A stretch of DNA of 64,000 nt from Theropithecus gelada (Eukaryota; Chordata; Mammalia; Primates; Cercopithecidae): assembly GCF_003255815.1 (NCBI RefSeq), contig NC_037670.1, positions 53,598,823 through 53,662,822 of the forward strand, given 5' to 3'. This document shows positions 1-11,010 of this stretch, one piece after another; positions within the stretch are counted from its first letter, which is position 1, and every line of letters starts with the position of its first letter. The notes beneath the pieces were generated by a model that saw nothing but the letters and a program-made list of their open reading frames with translations, was not told the DNA's origin and did no database searches. A program made the position numbers and the translations under genes.

Positions 1-242
1 CAAATGGAGCTTTCCTTACGATGAAGAGATTGGGCAAAAGCCAACATCACATCTGTCAAAATACGAGCAAATACAACCAATAAGACCTCACCCCTGAATA
101 TCATGATCTTTCCAAACTCTAACGTGGCATCACTGTGTCCTTATTTTTCACAGCAATATCCTTTGACTCATGTCAGATACTGTTGAACACAGAGACGTCA
201 AAGATGGCAGCAGTGAAGTGATTGCATGAATCAGAATCATTT
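1..242. other. Unassigned non-coding sequence
   Basis: No open frame, RNA gene or repeat family was recognised before the L1 fragment begins near 243. It could be divergent repeat DNA cut by the window edge. Confidence 0.5.
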
Positions 243-1293
243 TCTGATAATTTTTGACTTTATTGCTTTATTTATAGCTTTATTGATATATAACTACATG
301 CCATTCAATTCACCATTTAGAGTATACAAGCCATGGTTTGCGGTATGTTCACACAGTTTTGCAACCATCGGCAACTCTAATTTTAGAACAGTTTCATTCT
401 AAAATTTGATGAATTTGCACAGGAAGAGCACCCTGTCTCCATTAAGTATCACTTACCATTTTACTCCCACCCCCAGCCCTAGGCAACCACCCACCTCCTA
501 CTTCCTGTCTCTACAGATTTGCTTGTTTTAGGCATTTCATATTAATGGAATCCTACAATATGTGGTATTTCGTGATGGGCTTTTATCATTTAGCATGATG
601 TTTTCGAGGTTCATTCATATTGTAGCATGTTTCAGTATTGCATTCCATTTTATGGCTGAAATGTTTTCTACTGCAGGATTAGATCACATATTGTTTAACA
701 TTTCAGCAGCTGACATACATTTGGATTGTTTCCACTTTCTAGCTGTTGCCAATAATGCTGCTATCATTCATGTACAAGTTTTTATGCTTCCATTTCTGCT
801 GGCTGTACATCTAGGCGTAGAATGGCTGGGCCAGTGAAAACTCTATTTAGCATTTTGAGGAACTGTTAAAGTGTTGTCCAAAGTGGCTGAACATTTTATG
901 CTCCCACCAGCAATGCACAAGGGTTTCAATTTCTCCACATCTTTGCCAGCACTTGTTATTGTTTGTCTTTTTAATTGCAGTCATCTTAGAGGGTGGGAAA
1001 TGATAGCTCATTGTGGTTTTAATTTACATTTCCCTGATGGTAATGATGTTAAAACATTTTTCGTGTACTTTTTTTCCCATTTATATATCTTTGGATAAAT
1101 GTCTATTAAGATCTTTGCCCATTTTTTCACATTGAGTGATTTTTAAAATTGTTATTATTGAGTTGTAAGATTTTTTATATATTTGAATGCAAGTTCCCTT
1201 ATCACGTATATATTTGCAAACATTTTATCTTTCTCCCAGTTAATGAGTTGTAGTTTCATTTTCTTGATGGTTTTATTTAAAGCATAAAAATAA

Positions 1294-1562
1294 TTTTTTT
1301 TGAGACAGGATCTGTCACTCAAGCTGGAGTGCAGTGGTGTGATCATAGCTTACCGCAGCCTCAACCTGTTGGGCTCAATTGATCCTCCCACCTCAGGCTC
1401 CTGAGTAGCTGGGACTACCGGCATGCACCACCACACCCAGCTAAATTTTGTTATTTGTAGAGACAGGGTCTCACTATGTTGTCCAGGCTGGTCTCAAACT
1501 CCTGGGCTCAAGTGGTCCTCCCAACTCAGCCTCCCAAAGCATTGGGATTACAGGTATGAGTC
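1294..1562 (-). mobile_element. Alu (AluJ-like), antisense
   Basis: It starts with a T run and ends in the reversed Alu head. The divergence and the 'gatcctcccacctcag' form suggest an old AluJ. It splits the L1 copy: L1 sequence resumes directly after it. Confidence 0.9.
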
Positions 1563-1675
1563 AAAAGTTTTTAATTTTGATGAAGTCAAATTGGTCTTTT
1601 TTTTTCATTGATTGTGCTTTTGGTATCATATGTAAGAAAACATTGACTAACCTAAGGCCATAAAGATTTATTCCT

Positions 1676-1815
1676 GGATCATATCCCTAAATGTAAAAAC
1701 TAAAACTATAATGACACTTCTAAGAGTGTCATTTAATTCAAATGGATCATACATCTAAATGTGAAAGCTAAAACTATAACGACACTCTTAGAAGAGTTAA
1801 TTAATTAATTCAAAT
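1676..1815. repeat. Inverted and tandemly duplicated L1 segment, period 68 bp
   Basis: Two copies start at 1676 and 1744. Both are reversed relative to the surrounding L1: they match the reverse complement of the usual L1 stretch at this place. The first copy contains a 9-bp perfect hairpin (1710-1718 with 1725-1733). Confidence 0.7.
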
Positions 1816-2100
1816 AATCCACTTGAATTAATTTTTGTGTATGATGTGAGGAAGGGGTCCACTTCAATCTTTCATATGTGGCCATTCAGTTCTCCCAGCA
1901 TGATTTATTTAAAGGACTATTCTTTATCATGCAATTGTCTTGGCACCCTTTTCAAATATCAATTGACCATAAATATAAGGCTGTATTTCTAGATTCTCAA
2001 TTTTATTCCATTGACCTATATGTCTATCCTTATACCAATACAACATTATCTTGAATACTATAGCTTAGTAGTAAGCTTTGAAATCAGAAAGTGTTCTTAC

Positions 2101-2410
2101 TTTTTTTTTTTTTTTTTTTTTTTGAGATGGAGTCTTGCTCTGTTGCCCAGGCTGGAGTACAATGGTGCAGTCTCGGCTCACTGCCTCCTCCCCCTCCCAG
2201 GTTCAAGTGATTATCCTGTCTCAGCCTTCTGAGTAGCTGGGATTACAGGCACACACCATCACCCCCGGCTAATTTTTGTAATTGTAGTAGAGACGGGGTT
2301 TCACCACATTGGCCAGGCTGGTCCTGATCTCTTGACCTCAGGTGATCCGCCCGCCTCAGCTTCCCAAAGTGCTGGGATTGATTACAGGCATGATTCACCG
2401 TGCCCTGCCT
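2101..2410 (-). mobile_element. Alu (AluS-like), antisense
   Basis: A 23-base T run (reversed poly-A tail) is followed by a full-length reversed Alu. It is inserted in the antisense L1M. Confidence 0.93.
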
Positions 2411-2455
2411 TATTTTTTTATTATTCTCTTTTAAGTGTGTTTTGGTTATTCTGGG

Positions 2456-2493
2456 TCCTAAAATTCATATGCAATTCCATATGAATTTTAGGA
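2456..2493. repeat. Perfect 16-bp hairpin with 6-nt loop
   Basis: Arms 2456-2471 and 2478-2493 are exact reverse complements. The right arm is normal L1 sequence. The left arm replaces the expected L1 bases with an inverted copy of the right arm. Confidence 0.85.
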
Positions 2494-2795
2494 TCAAAAC
2501 AAGGCATCTGGGATTTTGATAGAGATTGCATTGCATCTGTAGAGCCATTTGGGGAGTATCCTTGTCTTGTTACTGATTCTTGGGGGAAATCATCCAATTT
2601 TTCATCAAGTATGATGCTAGCTATGAGTTTTTCATGGATGTTCTATAGAAGGTTGGAAACATTCTTTCTTATTCCTACTTTGTTGAGTGTCTTTATGATG
2701 AAAGGTGTTGGATTTTGTCAAATACTTTTTCTATGTCTATTGAGATGATCATATGGTTTCTGTCCTTTATTAATATTTATATTATATTGATTTAT

Positions 2796-3104
2796 TTAAA
2801 CCAACCTCACATTCCTGGAATGAATCCCAGTTGATCGTGATGTGTGTGGGTTTTTTTTTCGTATGTTGCTGACTTGGTTTATTATTAGTAATATTTTGTT
2901 GAGGATTTTTGCATCTCCATCCACTATAGAGATATTGGTCTGTGATATTGGGGTATTTTTGTTTTTGTGATGTCTTTTCCTCATTTTGGTATCAGGGCTA
3001 ATACTGGCCTCAGAGAATGAGTTAGTAAGTATCCTTTCTCTTCTACTTTTTGTAGAGTTTGTGAAGCTTTGTTGTTCTTCCAGTGTTTGATAGAATTGCT
3101 CCAT
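2796..3104 (-). pseudogene. L1 ORF2 reverse-transcriptase remnant
   Basis: A 102-residue minus-strand frame contains stretches resembling the L1 ORF2 polymerase region, such as ILTNSFSEASI and DAKILNKIL. The rest is scrambled by frameshifts, and no catalytic motif is intact. It belongs to the antisense L1M fossil and is not a gene. Confidence 0.7.
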
Positions 3105-3497
3105 GTAACTATTTCGTTATGAGATTTTCTTCATGGGAAGTTTTTTGATTGTTAATTCGATCTCTTTACATGTTAGAGGTCTATTCAGATTTCCTATCTC
3201 TTCCTGAGGCAGTTTGGCTAGTTTGTGTCTTTCTAGAAATATGGCCCCTTCATCTATGTTGTTATCTGTGTAATTGTTCATAGTATATTCTTGTATACAT
3301 ATTTCTTATTTCTATAAGATCAGTACTTATGTCTCCTCTTTCATTCTTGACTTTAGTAATTTTACTCTGCTCTCTTTTTACCATGTTCAGTCTGGCTAAA
3401 GTTTTGCCACTTTCGTTGATATGGGCTCCGTGTTTGCTGAAGAGAAATCTGCAGTCATTTAAATCATTGCTCTCTATAAGTTATGCATTGTTTTTGT

Positions 3498-3660
3498 TTG
3501 TTTGTTTTTGAGACAGAATCTCTCTCTGTCACCCAGGCTGGAGTGCAATGGTGCGGTCTCAGATCACTGGAACCTCCACCTCCCGGGTTCAAGCAATTCT
3601 CCTGCCTCAGCCTCCTGAGTAGCTGGGATTACAGGCGCCCGCCACAACGCCTGGCTAATT
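3498..3660 (-). mobile_element. Alu fragment (right arm), antisense
   Basis: A reversed Alu tail and right monomer stop at the A-rich linker, where a second antisense Alu begins. The left monomer of this copy is not found afterwards, so the pair arose by truncation or recombination rather than simple nesting. Confidence 0.85.
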
Positions 3661-3959
3661 TTTTATTTTTATTTTTTCGAGACAGAGTTTTGCTCTTGTT
3701 GCCCAGGCCGGAGCGCAATGGTGCAATCTCCGCTCACCGCAACCTCCATATTACGGGTTCAAGTAATTCTCCTGCCTCAGTCTCCCGAGTAGCTGGGATT
3801 ATCGCCATGTGCCACCACGCCTGGCTAATTTTGTATTTTCAGTGGAAACGGGGTTTCTCCATGTTGGTGAGGCTGGTCTCAAACTCCCGACCTCTGGTGA
3901 TCCGTCCACCTCGGCCTCCCAAAGTCTGCGATTACAGGCGTGAGCCACCACACCTGGCC
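3661..3959 (-). mobile_element. Alu (AluS-like), antisense
   Basis: A full-length reversed Alu, from the T-rich tail to the head 'ccaccacacctggcc', directly abuts the Alu fragment before it. Confidence 0.92.
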
Positions 3960-4410
3960 TTTCTTAGCTACTTTCAATATATTTTCTTTCTTTTCGTTTT
4001 CAGCCTTTTGATTATGATGTGTGCGAATTTCTTTGGGTTTATCCTGTTTGGGGCTTGCTTAGCCTCTTGAATTGATAGGTTTTGTCTTTATCCAACCTTG
4101 GGGAGTTTTCAACCATTATTTTCTCAAGTATTTTTTCAGCATCATCCTCCTTCTCCTTTTCTTCTGGGACTCAGGTGACCTGAAAGTTAGAACTTAGGTA
4201 CTGTCCCACAGGCCCCTGAGGCCATGTTTATTTTTTTCATTCTTTTTTTCTCATTATTTTTCAGTGTAGATTATTTCTATTGATCTTTCTTCAGTCAATT
4301 CATTAACTCTTCCCTCTGTCTCTCCATTCTGCTAATGGAACCCACTGAGTTTTTTTATTTCAATGATTACAATTTTTTAATTTCTAAAATTTCCATTTAA
4401 AAATATCTTC
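3960..4410 (-). mobile_element. L1M-related LINE fragment, antisense
   Basis: The plus strand resembles an internal L1M stretch often seen downstream of the preceding L1 block, for example around 'ttttcagccttttgattatg' (3999). It probably continues the same old insertion. No usable frame. Confidence 0.5.
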
Positions 4411-4710
4411 TGCCAGACATGGTGGCTCAAGCCTATAATCCCAGGACTTTGGGAGGCTGAGGAGGGTGGATCCCTTGAGGGCAGGAATTCGAGACCAGCC
4501 TGACCAACGTGGCAAAACCTTGTCTCTATTAAAAATACAAAAATTAGCCAGGCGTGGTGGCACATGGCTGTAATCCCAGCTACTCAGGAGCTGAGGCAGG
4601 AGGATCACTTGAGCCCGGAGCTCAAGGCTGCAGTGAGCTATGCTGGCCCCACTGCACTCCAGCCTGGACAACAAGGCAAGACCCTGTCTCAAAAACAAAC
4701 AAACAAAAAA
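4411..4710 (+). mobile_element. Alu, sense
   Basis: Alu head, both monomers and an (AAAC)n-type tail at 4691-4710. Several substitutions suggest AluJ or old AluS. A second sense Alu follows with no gap. Confidence 0.92.
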
Positions 4711-5010
4711 GGCCCAGCTCAGTGGTTTATGCCTGTAATCCCTGCATTTTGTGAGGCTGAGGTGGGTGGATCACTTGAGGTCAGGAATTTGAGATAAGCC
4801 TGACCAATATGGGGAAACCTCATTTCTACTAAAAATACAAAAAATTAGCCAGTCATAGTGGCATGCACCTGTCGTCCCAGCCACTCAGGAGCCTGAGGCA
4901 GGAGAATTGCTTGAACAGGGAAATAGAGGTTGCAGTGAGCTGAGATCATGCCACTGTACTTCGGCCTGGGCAACAGAGCAAGATTCCATCTAAAAAATAA
5001 AAAACAAAAA
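4711..5010 (+). mobile_element. Alu, sense
   Basis: Second of two head-to-tail Alus. It inserted in the A-rich tail of the first, a preferred target for L1 endonuclease. Confidence 0.92.
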
Positions 5011-5097
5011 CTTCTATATCTTAGTAAAAAATTTTATTGTAATATATGCTCTAAGACTGTTTGCAATTGCCCATTTGAATATTTATTTTAAATTGTG
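5011..5097 (-). mobile_element. Possible L1M remnant between Alus
   Basis: AT-rich sequence that appears to continue the antisense L1M interrupted by the Alus on each side. Assignment is weak. Confidence 0.3.
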
Positions 5098-5388
5098 AGT
5101 CGGGCACGGTGGCTCACACCTGTAATCCCAGCAGTCTGGGAGGCTGAGGCAGTGGATCACTTGAGGTCAAGAGTTCGAGACCAGCCTGACTAACATGGTG
5201 AAACCCCATCTCTATTAAAATTATAAAAATTAGCCAGGCATGGTAGCCCATGCCTGTAGTCCAAGCTGCTCAGGAGAATCACTTGAACCCGGGAGGTGGA
5301 GGTTGCATAGAGCTGAGATCGTGCCACTGCTCCAGCCTGGGCAGCAGAGTGAGAATCCGTCTCAAAAATAAATGAATGAATAAATAAA
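5098..5388 (+). mobile_element. Alu (AluS-like), sense, with target-site duplication
   Basis: A full Alu with an (AATA)n-modified tail. The 9-base duplication 'taaattgtg' is at 5089-5097 and 5389-5397. Confidence 0.93.
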
Positions 5389-5394
5389 TAAATT

Positions 5395-6115
5395 GTGGTA
5401 AAATGCACATCACAGAATATGTACCATCTTAGCCATTTTAAGTGTACAGTTCAGGAGTGTTTAGTACATTTATATTATTGTGCAACCAATCTCTAGAACT
5501 CTTTTCATCTTGCAAAACAGAAACTCTATACCTATCAAACAATAACTGCATTCCCCTGACCCCGCCTCTGACAATCACCATTCTGCTTTCTGTTCCTATG
5601 CCTTTGATTGCTCTAGCTACCTCGTCTGTGTGACATCACACGGGACTTGTCTTTTAGTGTCTGGCATTTTTCACTCAGCATAATATCCTTGAAGTTCATC
5701 CAGGTTGTAGCCTGCGTCAGAATTCCCTTACTTTTTAAGGCTGATCATACAGTCCTTATGTGTGTGCCATATTTTATTTGTCTATTTATCTGTCAAAGGA
5801 CACTTGGTTTGCTCCCACCATTTGGCTATAATGGAGCCATTAACATGGGTGTACAAATATCTACCCAAGACCATGCTTTCAATTCTTTGGGACATGTACC
5901 TACAAATGAAGTTGCTGGACCATAAGATAATTCTACCTATCTTTAATTTTTTGAGAAACCATGGAACTGTTGTCCATAGCAGCTATACTAGTTCATATTT
6001 CTACCAGTGGGACACAAGAGTTTCAGTTTCTCCACATCCTTGGCAACACTTTTATTTTCAATAGTAGCCATCCTAATGGGTGTATCATTTGAACATTGTT
6101 GTAATAGTTTCTTTA
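5395..6115 (-). mobile_element. L1M 3' UTR/ORF2 fragment, antisense
   Basis: It repeats the same L1 segment as 243-1100: a plus-strand run from 'ccattttaagtgtacagttc' through 'tttctccacatccttgg'. A separate old insertion with no usable frame. Confidence 0.8.
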
Positions 6116-6310
6116 CGGTAAAATCTATGCCAGATAATTCTGATGTCAGTATCCTCTTGATGTTGGCATCTGTTGATTATCACAGGAGTGGAACTCTTTG
6201 TTGGTTTGGATTACATCCTGGATGTTTTCAGTGGGATGTTTAGGATGCTCTAAGACTGTGGGTCTCATTGAAATCCGATGGAGAATGTTGATATTTTGCT
6301 TAGTGAACAA
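6116..6310 (-). mobile_element. Probable L1M internal fragment, antisense
   Basis: 'ttgttgtaatagtttcttta' and the following bases resemble an L1M internal segment that normally lies beyond the 3960-4410 piece. Probably the same L1 resuming. Confidence 0.4.
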
Positions 6311-6374
6311 TTAACCTCAGTAGATTCAAGTCACAAGTTCTGAGGGCCACGGTGCCAACCTCATCTCAGTTTTC

Positions 6375-6585
6375 AAAACCTTTGTGATGCCCTTTTTTAT
6401 TTTGATTTACAATTAACAGAAATTTATTTGTCACAGTTCTGAAGGCTGTGAAGTCCAAGATCAATGTGTCAGCATCTTTTGAGAACCCTCTTGCTGCCTC
6501 ATCCCATGACTGAAGGTGAAAAGGCAAGAGAAAGAGCCCATTCCCATAGGCCCCTCTTTTTGTGACCAAAGCAAATCAAATATTT
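6375..6585 (-). mobile_element. MLT1-like LTR fragment, antisense
   Basis: 'gaaatttatttgtcacagtt' followed by a decayed reversed MLT1 body. Both LTR ends are missing. Confidence 0.5.
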
Positions 6586-6589
6586 TATT

Positions 6590-7997
6590 CCTAGGGTTTT
6601 TGTTGTTTTTTTTTTCAAATAAATCTCTTATGTATCTTGTCTACTCTTTGTAACAGCTGAGGCAATGCTAAGCAAATGAAATGTTAAGCAAATGAAAAAA
6701 GATACAATGTAACTTAAGTAGTAATATTCAAGTTATATTCGACATTTAGACATCTACAGAATATTCACATCTCTCCTGGGCGTGTGCCAGCCGGTGGTCC
6801 ATCTGGGACCTGAGAAGTGGCTTCTCCATCAGTTCATCTCTGAAGTTCTTTGCTATGCTTGGGAGAGAGCACTGGAATCCACAAGGAGCATGATGGAGCC
6901 TTGCCTGAGCTCCTCCCTCTCTGTGATCTCCCTGCTGCATCCCAGTTCCCTTGGCCCTGGTGGTGGAGGACACAGACAGAACAGAGAACTCAGCATTGGT
7001 GCCAGCTTTTAAGATCCTTACTGCACTGAAGGCAGAGGCAGTAACCCTTTCTCAGAGCATGGCTTCTGCTGGCCCTTACTGCCATGCCTCCACAGGATTG
7101 CCTGAGGGCTGGGTCATAAGAGAACAGAGGAAAAAAAAAAAAGAGAAAAGAAAGAAAACCCGGGAAGTGGGGTTTCTGTGCTCCCTTTGTACATTAGCAG
7201 TTTTTTTGGTTTTTTGTTTTTTTTTTTTTCCTCCCAGAGCCAGAACATCCCATATTCACAGCATGCCCTCTCCCTGCTCCACACCGTCTTTCTGAGCCTT
7301 TCTGCCTGGTCTCTAGGGCTCACGTCTGGATTTCCACATGCATTATTTCCAGCTGGGAATACTGGAAGGGAAAAATGCCACTCACCACTCATTTGGTGGT
7401 TCTTTGAATTCTGGTATTCTTCCCTGATCTGCCTGCTACGATTTATTTAATTTATAGAGTCCTCAGGGAGCTGCCACACGCATTCTGTCCAAGTTTTATA
7501 ATTATATACGGTGGAAAAAATGGCAGTGTGCTTATTCCATCTTACCCAGAACTGGAACTTGAATTAGATTTAAGAAACTAAAACCAAAAGACTGATACAG
7601 ATTAGCACAAATGCATTCTATTTACTGGAAAGATAATTAAACCCAGAGTCTCCTGGTGACAAGTTAGTGACATCATCTTCACCTACAAAGGACCGCTTCA
7701 TTACCATACTCTAAATTTCATGCCCTAAGCATATCTTTATGTAATTTTGCTTTATTTGAAAGGATTATTCATTGACATTTCCAACTGCTACTGGACGATG
7801 TTGCATAAATGAATAAATGACTCTTAAGGATATTACCACTTTCTAATGCTGTTTATAAACTGCATACTCTAGGGTTTGCTGATTTCTACAGCTGGGCATC
7901 TGCAGGGACCATCTCAGCTCACAGTTTTGAATACTGACCTCTATTATATTAATAGACGAGAAAGTCGATGGCAATGCCAACTTCACAAACGTACATT
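6590..7997. other. Unassigned sequence with A- and T-runs
   Basis: No recognised repeat family or convincing coding frame. There is an A-rich patch at 7130-7160 and a T-rich patch at 7200-7230. The open frames overlapping here lack splice-site support and similarity to anything I recognise. Confidence 0.45.
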
Positions 7998-8013
7998 AAA
8001 AGATACCAGATGC

Positions 8014-8305
8014 GGCTGGGTGCGGTGACTCACGCCTGTAATCCCAGCCCTTTGGGAGCCTGAGGTGAGCGGATCACGAGGTCAGGAGTTTGAGACCAGC
8101 CTGGCCAACATGGTGAAACCCTGACTCTACTAAAGATACAAAAATTAGCTGGGCTTGGTGGTGGGTGCCTGTAATCCCAGCTATTCAGGAGGCTGAGGCA
8201 GGAGAATCACTTGAACCCAGGAGGCGGAGGTTGCAGTGAGCCAAGATTGCACCACTGCACTCCAGCCTGGGTGACAGAGCAAGACTCCATCTCGGGGAAA
8301 AAAAA
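8014..8305 (+). mobile_element. Alu (AluS-like), sense, 16-bp target duplication
   Basis: A full-length Alu flanked by perfect 16-base duplications at 7998-8013 and 8306-8321 ('aaaagataccagatgc'). This fixes both edges exactly and implies a fairly recent, undisturbed insertion. Confidence 0.97.
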
Positions 8306-8571
8306 AAAAGATACCAGATGCCTCTGTGTCATATTCCCTGGTGATTCTTTAAGAGTTTGTGGGAAGACACAAGGAGAAGTCAGTCCAGACGTGCATAGTC
8401 CTCAACTCGTTCAAATGCAGGATTCTTGTAGTTGAAAGCCATGGATCTCCCAGTCAAAACATCAGAATATTGTTTGGGATGTTGCTATTTTCTGAATGTC
8501 TATGTCCTCTCCCTCCACCAAATTTATATTGAAATCCCCACCTCCAAGGTAATGGTATTAAGAGGTGGAGC

Positions 8572-8869
8572 TGGCTGGGTGTCATGGTTCACACCTGTAG
8601 TCCCAGCACTCTGAGAGCCTGAGGCAGGAAGATTTCTTGAGCCCAGGAGTTCAAGACCAGGCTGGGCAACATGGTGAAACCCCATCTCTGCAAAAAAATT
8701 TAAAAGAAAGTTAGCTGGGCATGGTAACATGCACCTGTAGTCCCAGCTACTTGGGAGGCTGAGGTAGGCGTCTCACTTGAGCCCAAGAGTTCAACACTAC
8801 AGTGAGCCATGATTGCAACACTGTACTCCAGCCTGGGCACAGAGTGAGCCCCTAACTCTACAAAAAAAT
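8572..8869 (+). mobile_element. Alu (AluJ-like), sense
   Basis: A diverged full-length Alu inside the MLT1. 'ggtggag'-like bases flank the combined Alu block (8564-8570 and about 8943-8950) and probably mark the original target duplication. Confidence 0.9.
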
Positions 8870-8877
8870 TAAGCAAT

Positions 8878-8942
8878 GAGCTCAGCATTGTGGTTCATGC
8901 CTGTAGTCCCAGCTACTGAGAACTGTCTCAAAAAGAAGAAAA
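8878..8942 (+). mobile_element. Internally deleted Alu fragment, sense
   Basis: About 65 bases hold an Alu head joined directly to an Alu end and a short A-rich tail. The middle of the element is missing. It sits in the tail of the preceding AluJ. Confidence 0.7.
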
Positions 8943-9110
8943 GGAGGTAGAGACTTGGGCGGTGATTAGGTTGTGAGGGTGGCACTTTCATGAAGGAAAG
9001 GAAAGTGGATTCCAGAGAGACCCCCTCATCTCTTCCACTGAGTGACAGCACAGGGAGTAAGTGCTGTCTGTGAACCAGGAAGCAGCCTTCGCAGACGCAG
9101 AATCTGCTGG

Positions 9111-9576
9111 CACCTTGATTCTGGACTTCCCGGCCTCCAGAACCGTGATAATTAAATTTCTTTTCATTTATCTATTTATTTAGAGACAGATTATTGCTCT
9201 GGCATCTTGATTCTGGACTTCCCAGCCTCTAGAACTGTGATAATTAAATTTCTTTTCGTTTATTTATTTATTTAGAGATAGAGACAAGTTTTTGCTTTGG
9301 CACCTTAATTCAGGGCTTCCCAGCCTCCAGAACTGTGAGAATTAAATTTCTTTTCATTTATTTATTTATTTAGAGACAGGGTCTTGCTCTGGCACCTTGA
9401 TTCGGGGCTTCCCAGCCTCCAGAACCATGAGAATTAAATTTCTTTTCATTTATTTATGTATTTAGAGACAGGGTCTTGCTCTGGCACCTTGATTCGGGGC
9501 TTCCCAGCCTCCAGAACCATGAGAATTAAATTTCTTTTCATTTATTTATGTATTTAGAGACAGGGTCTTGCTCTGG
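9111..9576. repeat. Five-copy 92-bp tandem repeat made from MLT1 3' end plus Alu tail
   Basis: Units start at 9111, 9203, 9301, 9393 and 9485, giving periods 92, 98, 92, 92 and 92. Each joins an MLT1 3' segment, a (TTTA)n stretch and the start of a reversed Alu ('tagagacagggtcttgctct'). The last two units are identical over 92 bases, and earlier ones diverge. The array runs straight into the real antisense Alu at about 9577. Confidence 0.95.
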
Positions 9577-9850
9577 CACTCAGGCTGGAGTGCAGTCACG
9601 TGATCACAGCTCACTATTTTCTCAAACACCTCGGCTCAAGCAATCTTCCCAACTCAGCCTCTCCAGTAGCTGGGACTACAGGCACGCACCACCACGCCCA
9701 GCTAATTTTTTTTTTTTTTTTTTCTTGTATAGAGATGGGATCTCAACTATGTTGCCCAGGCTGGTTGCAAACTCCTGGCCTCAAGTGATTCTCCCACCTC
9801 GGCCTCCCAACATGCTGGGACTGCAGGTGTGAGCCACTGCTCCCAACCGG
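9554..9850 (-). mobile_element. Alu, antisense, inside MLT1
   Basis: A reversed Alu with an 18-base T run in its central linker. Its start is shared with the last unit of the 92-bp array. MLT1 sequence resumes at about 9850. Confidence 0.9.
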
Positions 9851-9929
9851 AAATAAATGTCTGCTGTTCCTGGTACCTAGTTCATGACATTTTGTTATTC
9901 CAAGCAAAACGGATATAGACAAATATCTA

Positions 9930-10695
9930 GACTTGCTTTCCCCTTGTACTTACCTGTTTTCTCCCCCGTTGAAGCTGTTAACCTCTGAAGATTTGGAGCA
10001 GGAAGACAGGAAGTGCTTGCCAGATACTTTCTCTCCCTACCTGGTCAATATTGAAAACCTTAAGCTCATTGAGAAAACAGAATGTGAAGACAGAAGTGAG
10101 TTTCTGAGGAAAACATGGAGACAGAGGGAGAGCTTGTTTCAGATAAAAAGGAATTTCTCTTGAGTGCAAGGAGCTGGGGGCTACAGTTCCCCTCAATAGC
10201 CGGGACCTGTGCCAGACCTTTACCTATGCCCCAAGGTGGTGCTGGGACCTCAGAGACAATGGCCACCTGATGACCTCAGAGACAATGGCCACCTGATGTC
10301 CCAGGGGGGTGCCCCTCAGCCCTGACTCAGCCTCACCAAAGGTTCTAGGACCTCTAAACCAGATGAGAATCAGCACAGAGAGCTTTAGACACAGAGGGTC
10401 CACAGGGACTGGTGATGGCTGTCTCTGTCCTCATCCATCTGTGATCCAAGGGGCTCCCCAGCTCTCTTGGCCCTGCCTGGAACCCCAAAACATCAGCACA
10501 ATTTCTATAAGGGGAGATGGAGTCATAAAAACACCTCAGGTTATATTTCCACCAGCCAAGCAGGACAGGGACTCAGAGACAAAATTAAGTTGATTTAAAA
10601 ATATTGAAGGCATAGTACATTTCTGGCACACCCGAGTCTTGCCCACACTCCCAGCCCCATGGCCCAGCCACACGTGCACCATCATAAACAGAAAT
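9930..10695. other. Unassigned sequence with a 26-bp perfect duplication
   Basis: No repeat family recognised. Frames of 76 and 94 residues are open but lack recognisable domains, splice context or codon evidence. A perfect 26-bp tandem pair lies at 10246-10297. Confidence 0.5.
10246..10297. repeat. 26-bp tandem duplication, two identical copies
   Basis: Copies at 10246-10271 and 10272-10297 are identical. Confidence 0.95.
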
Positions 10696-10699
10696 CAGA

Positions 10700-11010
10700 G
10701 GCTGGGCGCGGTGGCTCATGCCTGCAGTCCCAGCACTTTGGGAGACTGAGACGGACGGATCACCTGAGGTCAGGAGTTCAAGACCAGCCTGGCCAACGTG
10801 TTAAAACTCCATCTCTACTAAAAATACAAAATATTAGCCAGGCGTGGTGGCAGGCACCTGTAATCCCAGCTACTCCGGAGGCCGAGGCAGGAGAATCATT
10901 TGAACCTGGGAGGTGGAGGTTGCAGTGAGCTGAGGTCACGCCACTGCACTCCAGCCTGGACAACAAGAGCAAAACTCCACCTCAAAAAAAAAAAAAAAAA
11001 AAAAAAAAAA
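10700..11010 (+). mobile_element. Alu (AluS-like), sense
   Basis: A full-length Alu with the canonical 'ggctgggcgcggtggctc' head and a 27-base pure A tail at 10984-11010. Confidence 0.95.

Larger units (their letters stand above)
243..3494 (-). mobile_element. L1M-type LINE fragment, antisense, 3' UTR into ORF2
   Basis: Read on the minus strand this follows the L1 3' UTR and the second half of ORF2. Landmarks on the plus strand are the AT-rich start near 280, the stretch around 870-1200, and ORF2-derived sequence from 2500 to 3490. Two Alus interrupt it (1294-1562, 2101-2410). About 0.5 kb of ORF2 appears missing near 2560, where sequence before and after the gap comes from distant parts of L1. 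Many stops and indels make it a dead fossil. The subfamily is inferred only as old L1M. Confidence 0.85.
8480..9921 (+). mobile_element. MLT1 LTR (ERVL-MaLR), interrupted
   Basis: Recognisable MLT1 pieces: start near 8480, 'aatggtattaagaggtgg' (8551), middle 8943-9110, 'cttcccggcctccagaac' (9127) and the 3' end 9850-9921. It is interrupted by Alu sequence at 8572-8942 and 9554-9850. Its 3' part takes part in a tandem amplification. It is an LTR only, with no internal ERV sequence. Confidence 0.8.

Noticed and set aside
3483..4070. 195-residue plus-strand frame
   Set aside because: Runs through two antisense Alus and L1 sequence. Phrases like 'SPASASRVAGI' are the usual Alu read-through peptide.
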